Origin: Aquitalea sp.
GTDB taxonomy: Bacteria; Pseudomonadota; Gammaproteobacteria; Burkholderiales; Chromobacteriaceae
Direction of reading: 5' to 3'
NCBI GenBank assembly: GCA_019232735.1
Contig: JAFANL010000278.1
Location: 1 to 9,805 of the forward strand
DNA: 9,805 nucleotides
Made by a program: the position numbers and the translations under genes. Positions 7,544 through 9,805 of this stretch are shown in pieces. The notes beneath the pieces were generated by a model, which was not told the origin of the DNA, made no database searches, and worked only from the letters and a program-made list of their open reading frames with translations. How positions within the stretch are numbered: position 1 is the first letter of the stretch; each line of letters begins with the position of its first letter.

Positions 7544-7577
7544 ACATTAGCATGCTGTGTGAAAAGCGTCACTTTTC
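7544..7577 (-). promoter_or_regulatory. Promoter-like sequence with overlapping inverted repeat, upstream of the GGDEF-EAL gene
   Basis: On the minus strand, GTGACG (7572-7567), a 17-nt spacer and TAATGT (7549-7544) with a TG dinucleotide just upstream resemble an extended -10 promoter (4/6 and 3/6 matches). Transcription would start near 7537. The -35 lies inside an inverted repeat, GAAAAG (7561-7566) and CTTTTC (7572-7577) with a 5-nt centre, which could be a regulator site. Confidence 0.33.
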
Positions 7578-7615
7578 CATCTCGGATAGGGTGCTGCCGG
7601 CAGTCATTGCAACCG

Positions 7616-7634
7616 CGGTGGCCAGCCGCCACCG
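7616..7634 (-). terminator. GC-rich hairpin just after the LacI-family stop codon
   Basis: CGGTGGC (7616-7622) and GCCACCG (7628-7634) form a perfect 7-bp stem with a 5-nt loop, starting two bases after the stop codon of the repressor gene. No T-run follows on the minus strand. It would be a weak intrinsic terminator or a 3'-end hairpin separating the regulator from the GGDEF-EAL gene. Confidence 0.4.
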
Positions 7635-7636
7635 GC

Positions 7637-8641
7637 TTAACGCCCATGAATGGTGGCGGGGATGGCCAGATCACGGGCAGCAAGAACCTGGCCGCCCAGC
7701 AGGGAGAATATCTGCGCCAGACAGGCATCGGCCATCGCCTGGCCATTCTGCACGATGGCATCAATGGGAAGCGGCAAGCAGTCGAGCAAGGGATGATCGT
7801 CGAAGGTCATCAGACAGGATGGTGCTTCACGCAGGTGGTGGGTCTGACTCATGAAGGACAGCACACCTTCCAGCAAGGTAATGGAAGCGGTAAACAGCGC
7901 TTGCGGATAGCGGCCTTCGCGGGCATGCCATTGCTGCATCATGGCAAAGCCGGAGGCACGCTGGAAGTCGCGCTCCTGCACCCAGCCCTCCTGCTCGGTC
8001 AGGCCATATTGCTGCAAGGCCTGACGGTAGCCGGCCAGACGGTCGCGACTGGGGGACAGCGTGGGCTGGCCACCGAAGTACACCACCTCGCGCAGGCCTT
8101 GCTCCAGCTTGCTGCCAATCAGTCGGGCCACGGTGTCAGTGGCATCGGTCACCACCGAAGGAATGCCGCTGCCATCAATGCGGCGGTCGACAAACACCAG
8201 CGGCAAGCGACTGATCCATGGCTGATAGCGCGTGGCATCGCTGCTGCAGGGCACCACCGCCATGCCATCCACCTGACGGGCCACCAGGTGCGCCATGCCC
8301 TCGGACTCGCGTTGCGGGTCTTCATCGCTGGTCACCAGCACCAGCTGGTAATCCCGTTCGCGACACAGATTCTCCATGGCCTGTGCCAGCGCGGCATGCG
8401 CCGAGTTGGTCAGGTCAGGAATCACCAGCCCGATGCTGTTGCTGCGTTTGCTGCGTAGCGAACGTGCCGACTGGGACGGATTGAAATGATGCTCCCGTGC
8501 CACTTTTTCCACTCTGGCCACCGTGGTGGGGGAGATGCGATAGCGTTCGGCATGTCCATTGAGCACCATGCTCGCCGTGGTACGCGATACACCAGCCAGG
8601 CTGGCGATGTCATCGATGGTAAGGCGCTTGTAGGCAGTCAC
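7637..8641 (-). CDS. LacI-family transcriptional repressor, Cra/FruR-like, likely ribose regulator
   Basis: DNA-binding sugar-responsive regulator, 334 residues from GTG 8641, which has AGGA eight bases upstream. The frame is open upstream to 8770, but that extension has no family similarity. As I recall, E. coli Cra has the same length. The helix-turn-helix (about 8-30, TIDDIASLAGVSRTTASMVL), the ERYRIS segment (32-37), the hinge (FNPSQSARSLRSKRSNSIGL, with Leu62 as the likely minor-groove residue) and IGLVIPDLTN (70-79) all closely resemble Cra. So do PQALFTASITLLEGV (246-260) and MTFDDHPLLDCLP (278-290) in the effector domain. It lies 138 bp downstream of an RbsB-type gene on the same strand, so control of ribose genes is the likeliest local role, whereas similarity alone would suggest a fructose-phosphate-sensing regulator. 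I withhold the names rbsR and cra because the effector is not readable. Confidence 0.92.
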   Translation of the reverse strand: MTAYKRLTIDDIASLAGVSRTTASMVLNGHAERYRISPTTVARVEKVAREHHFNPSQSARSLRSKRSNSIGLVIPDLTNSAHAALAQAMENLCRERDYQLVLVTSDEDPQRESEGMAHLVARQVDGMAVVPCSSDATRYQPWISRLPLVFVDRRIDGSGIPSVVTDATDTVARLIGSKLEQGLREVVYFGGQPTLSPSRDRLAGYRQALQQYGLTEQEGWVQERDFQRASGFAMMQQWHAREGRYPQALFTASITLLEGVLSFMSQTHHLREAPSCLMTFDDHPLLDCLPLPIDAIVQNGQAMADACLAQIFSLLGGQVLAARDLAIPATIHGR

Positions 8642-8649
8642 GAAGGCTT

Positions 8650-8653
8650 TCCT
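8650..8653 (-). promoter_or_regulatory. Ribosome binding site fixing the GTG start of the LacI-family gene
   Basis: AGGA on the minus strand, within CCAGGAAAG, lies 8 nt before GTG 8641. It decides between this start and the longer open frame to 8770, whose first 43 codons encode nothing resembling a LacI-family N-terminus. Confidence 0.7.
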
Positions 8654-8680
8654 GGATTGGATTTGGTCACAGATAGCAAT

Positions 8681-8712
8681 CACCCCCGACAGCCATGACA
8701 GCAGCGGGGGTG
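8681..8712 (-). other. Stem-loop between rbsB and the LacI-family gene
   Basis: CACCCCCG (8681-8688) and CGGGGGTG (8705-8712) are a perfect 8-bp inverted repeat with a 16-nt loop. No T-run follows on either strand, so an intrinsic terminator is unlikely. It may stabilise the 3' end of the rbsB message, limit read-through into the regulator gene, or form a leader hairpin, since a -10-like element lies just upstream. Confidence 0.5.
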
Positions 8713-8726
8713 GGTGGCATGGTGCG

Positions 8727-8732
8727 ATTGTA
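8727..8732 (-). promoter_or_regulatory. TACAAT -10-like element in the rbsB-regulator gap
   Basis: TACAAT on the minus strand matches the -10 consensus at 5 of 6 positions, but no acceptable -35 lies 16-18 bp upstream. If used, transcription would start near 8720 and place the 8681-8712 hairpin in the leader of the regulator mRNA, allowing regulator expression apart from rbsB. Confidence 0.28.
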
Positions 8733-8779
8733 TTACAGCCAGCCGGAGAGAGGCAGCCCCGCCCCGGCAAACGGCCACT

Positions 8780-9724
8780 TTACTGCTTGATCAGATTCAA
8801 CGGTACCGGGATGAACTTGTCCACGCTCTGACCGGCAGCCAGCTTCTTGGCGGTCTGGATACCGTACTGGCCAATCAGCTCCGGCTGCTGCTGCACGGTG
8901 GCGGCCAGCGTGCCGGCCTTCACGGCGGCCACGGCGTCGGCAGTGGCATCAAAACCAACCACCACCACATTCTTCAGACCGGCCGCCTGGATGGCCTTGA
9001 GCGCGCCCAGAGCCATTTCGTCGTTGTGCGCAAACACACCCTGGATGTCCTTGTTGCCCTGAATGATGTTTTCCATCACCGTCAGGCCCTTGGCACGATC
9101 GAAATCAGCCGGCTGCTTGGCCAGCAGTTTCACGTCGGCCTTGCCATCCACCACCTTGTGGAAACCTTCGCCACGTTCGCGGGCAGCGGAAGAACCGGCA
9201 ATGCCTTCCAACTCCACCACACGGCCCTTGCCACCCAGCTTCTGCAGCAGGAATTCACCCGCCATCTTGCCACCTGCCACATTGTCCGAAGCGATGTGGG
9301 CGCTGACTTCGGCACCGTTCACACTACGGTCCAGCGAGACCACCTTGATGCCCTTGCCGGTGGCTTCCTTCACCACATTGGCCACGGCAGAGGAGTCGGT
9401 CGGATTGATCAGAATGACATTCACTTTTTTCTGGATCAGGTCTTCCACGCTGGCCTGCTGCTTGGCCGGGTCGTCCTGGGCATCCACGGTAATCAGATTG
9501 ACACCGTCCTTCTTGGCTTCATCTTCCGCACCCTTGCGCAGCGACACGAAGAAGGGGTTGTTCAGGGTGGATACCGCCAGGCCGACCGTCAGCTGACCAT
9601 CGGCAGCAGCGGCGGCCGGAGCACTGGCGGCAGCCGGAGCGGCACTGTCCGGGCCTTGCTTGGAGCAGGCGGCAATACCACATACCAGCAGGCTGGCCAG
9701 CAGCGGGTGAAGAATGCGATTCAT
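8780..9724 (-). CDS. rbsB: D-ribose-binding lipoprotein of an ABC transporter (RbsB type)
   Basis: Substrate-binding protein that captures ribose outside the inner membrane and delivers it to an RbsA/RbsC-type ABC transporter; in enterobacteria RbsB also serves chemotaxis through a receptor. 314 residues; ATG 9724 has GGGAG seven bases upstream. The N-terminus is a lipoprotein signal (hydrophobic 7-18, IAAC with the acceptor Cys20), then an Ala/Pro-rich linker about 23-42. The mature domain matches E. coli RbsB closely: STLNNPFFVSL, INPTDS, SLDRSV, HIASDN, GIAGSSAARERGEGF, QPADFDR, AHNDEMALGAL, VVGFD and QQQPELIG. From my recollection of the E. coli structure, the ribose-contacting Asn, Phe, Asp, Arg and Gln positions are all conserved, so ribose is a confident ligand. 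Lipid anchoring is usual in Gram-positives but unusual for a Gram-negative RbsB. ATPase and permease genes are not in the window and may lie upstream, past the right edge. Confidence 0.94.
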   Translation of the reverse strand: MNRILHPLLASLLVCGIAACSKQGPDSAAPAAASAPAAAAADGQLTVGLAVSTLNNPFFVSLRKGAEDEAKKDGVNLITVDAQDDPAKQQASVEDLIQKKVNVILINPTDSSAVANVVKEATGKGIKVVSLDRSVNGAEVSAHIASDNVAGGKMAGEFLLQKLGGKGRVVELEGIAGSSAARERGEGFHKVVDGKADVKLLAKQPADFDRAKGLTVMENIIQGNKDIQGVFAHNDEMALGALKAIQAAGLKNVVVVGFDATADAVAAVKAGTLAATVQQQPELIGQYGIQTAKKLAAGQSVDKFIPVPLNLIKQ

Positions 9725-9805
9725 GGTGAGTCTCCCTGATATTGACTACGTTGCGTTAAACAGCCCTGGACAGGACTTTTGTTGATTGAAAACCTTGGTT
9801 TACTT
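9725..9805 (-). other. Upstream region of rbsB, edge of window
   Basis: The 81 bp before the rbsB start carry the ribosome binding site (GGGAGA, 9736-9731) but no convincing -35/-10 pair. A small near-perfect palindrome, AAACC (9790-9794) and GGTTT (9797-9801), lies at the edge. The minus strand reads AAG TAA at 9805-9800, which could be the last codon and stop of an upstream gene such as a permease, but this is too short to judge. Confidence 0.25.

Noticed and set aside
7520..8458. 312-codon open frame on the plus strand opposite the LacI-family gene
   Set aside because: No family resemblance, and the opposite strand encodes a clear LacI-family protein.
8642..8770. Longer N-terminus for the LacI-family protein from 8770
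   Set aside because: The added 43 residues have no family similarity, would overlap the stem-loop, and the GTG at 8641 has a good ribosome binding site and gives the expected 334-residue length.
8714..9739. 341-codon open frame on the plus strand covering all of rbsB
   Set aside because: It is antisense to a protein with strong RbsB similarity, and its His/Gly-rich translation resembles nothing I recognise. The long open stretch follows from the low stop frequency opposite GC-rich codons.
9790..9801. AAACC/GGTTT palindrome as a LacI-family operator before rbsB
   Set aside because: LacI-family operators usually have a central CG, which is missing here, and the site lies at the window edge without a visible promoter.

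Overview
The window looks like a chromosomal segment of a GC-rich Gram-negative bacterium. It encodes an inner-membrane chemoreceptor, a membrane-bound c-di-GMP enzyme and a sugar-binding lipoprotein. Protein style, the frequent GTG starts and the gene content suggest a betaproteobacterium, possibly of the Chromobacteriaceae (Chromobacterium/Aquitalea type); this taxonomic guess is inference only. I see no tRNA, rRNA, CRISPR array, insertion sequence, phage gene or integration scar.

Left block, plus strand (1-3803): a 5'-truncated methyl-accepting chemotaxis protein; a protein with two HD phosphodiesterase domains, of which only the second is a full HD-GYP domain; and a small S4-domain, RsuA-type pseudouridine synthase homologue whose catalytic Asp position reads Glu. 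The last gene has its own promoter-like sequence (TTGCCA, 17 nt, GATAAT) right after the preceding stop codon.

Right block, minus strand (3826-9724, transcribed right to left): an RbsB-type ribose-binding protein made as a lipoprotein, then a LacI-family repressor of Cra/FruR type, then a MASE1-CHASE-GGDEF-EAL c-di-GMP protein, then a HugZ-type flavin/heme-fold protein. The two blocks converge with only 22 bp between stop codons (3804-3825). Three of the four minus-strand genes start with GTG behind a clear ribosome binding site.

Functionally there are two themes. One is motility and second-messenger signalling: the chemoreceptor, the HD-GYP protein (c-di-GMP hydrolysis) and the GGDEF-EAL protein (synthesis and/or hydrolysis). 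The other is ribose uptake and its control: the RbsB lipoprotein with a LacI-type regulator just downstream. The rest of a ribose transporter (ATPase, permease) would be expected beyond the right edge.

No clearly new multi-gene system is visible. The most notable points are the Asp-to-Glu pseudouridine synthase homologue, the tandem HD protein with a degenerate first copy, the Cra-like regulator beside rbsB, and several inverted repeats placed on or next to promoter-like sequences.
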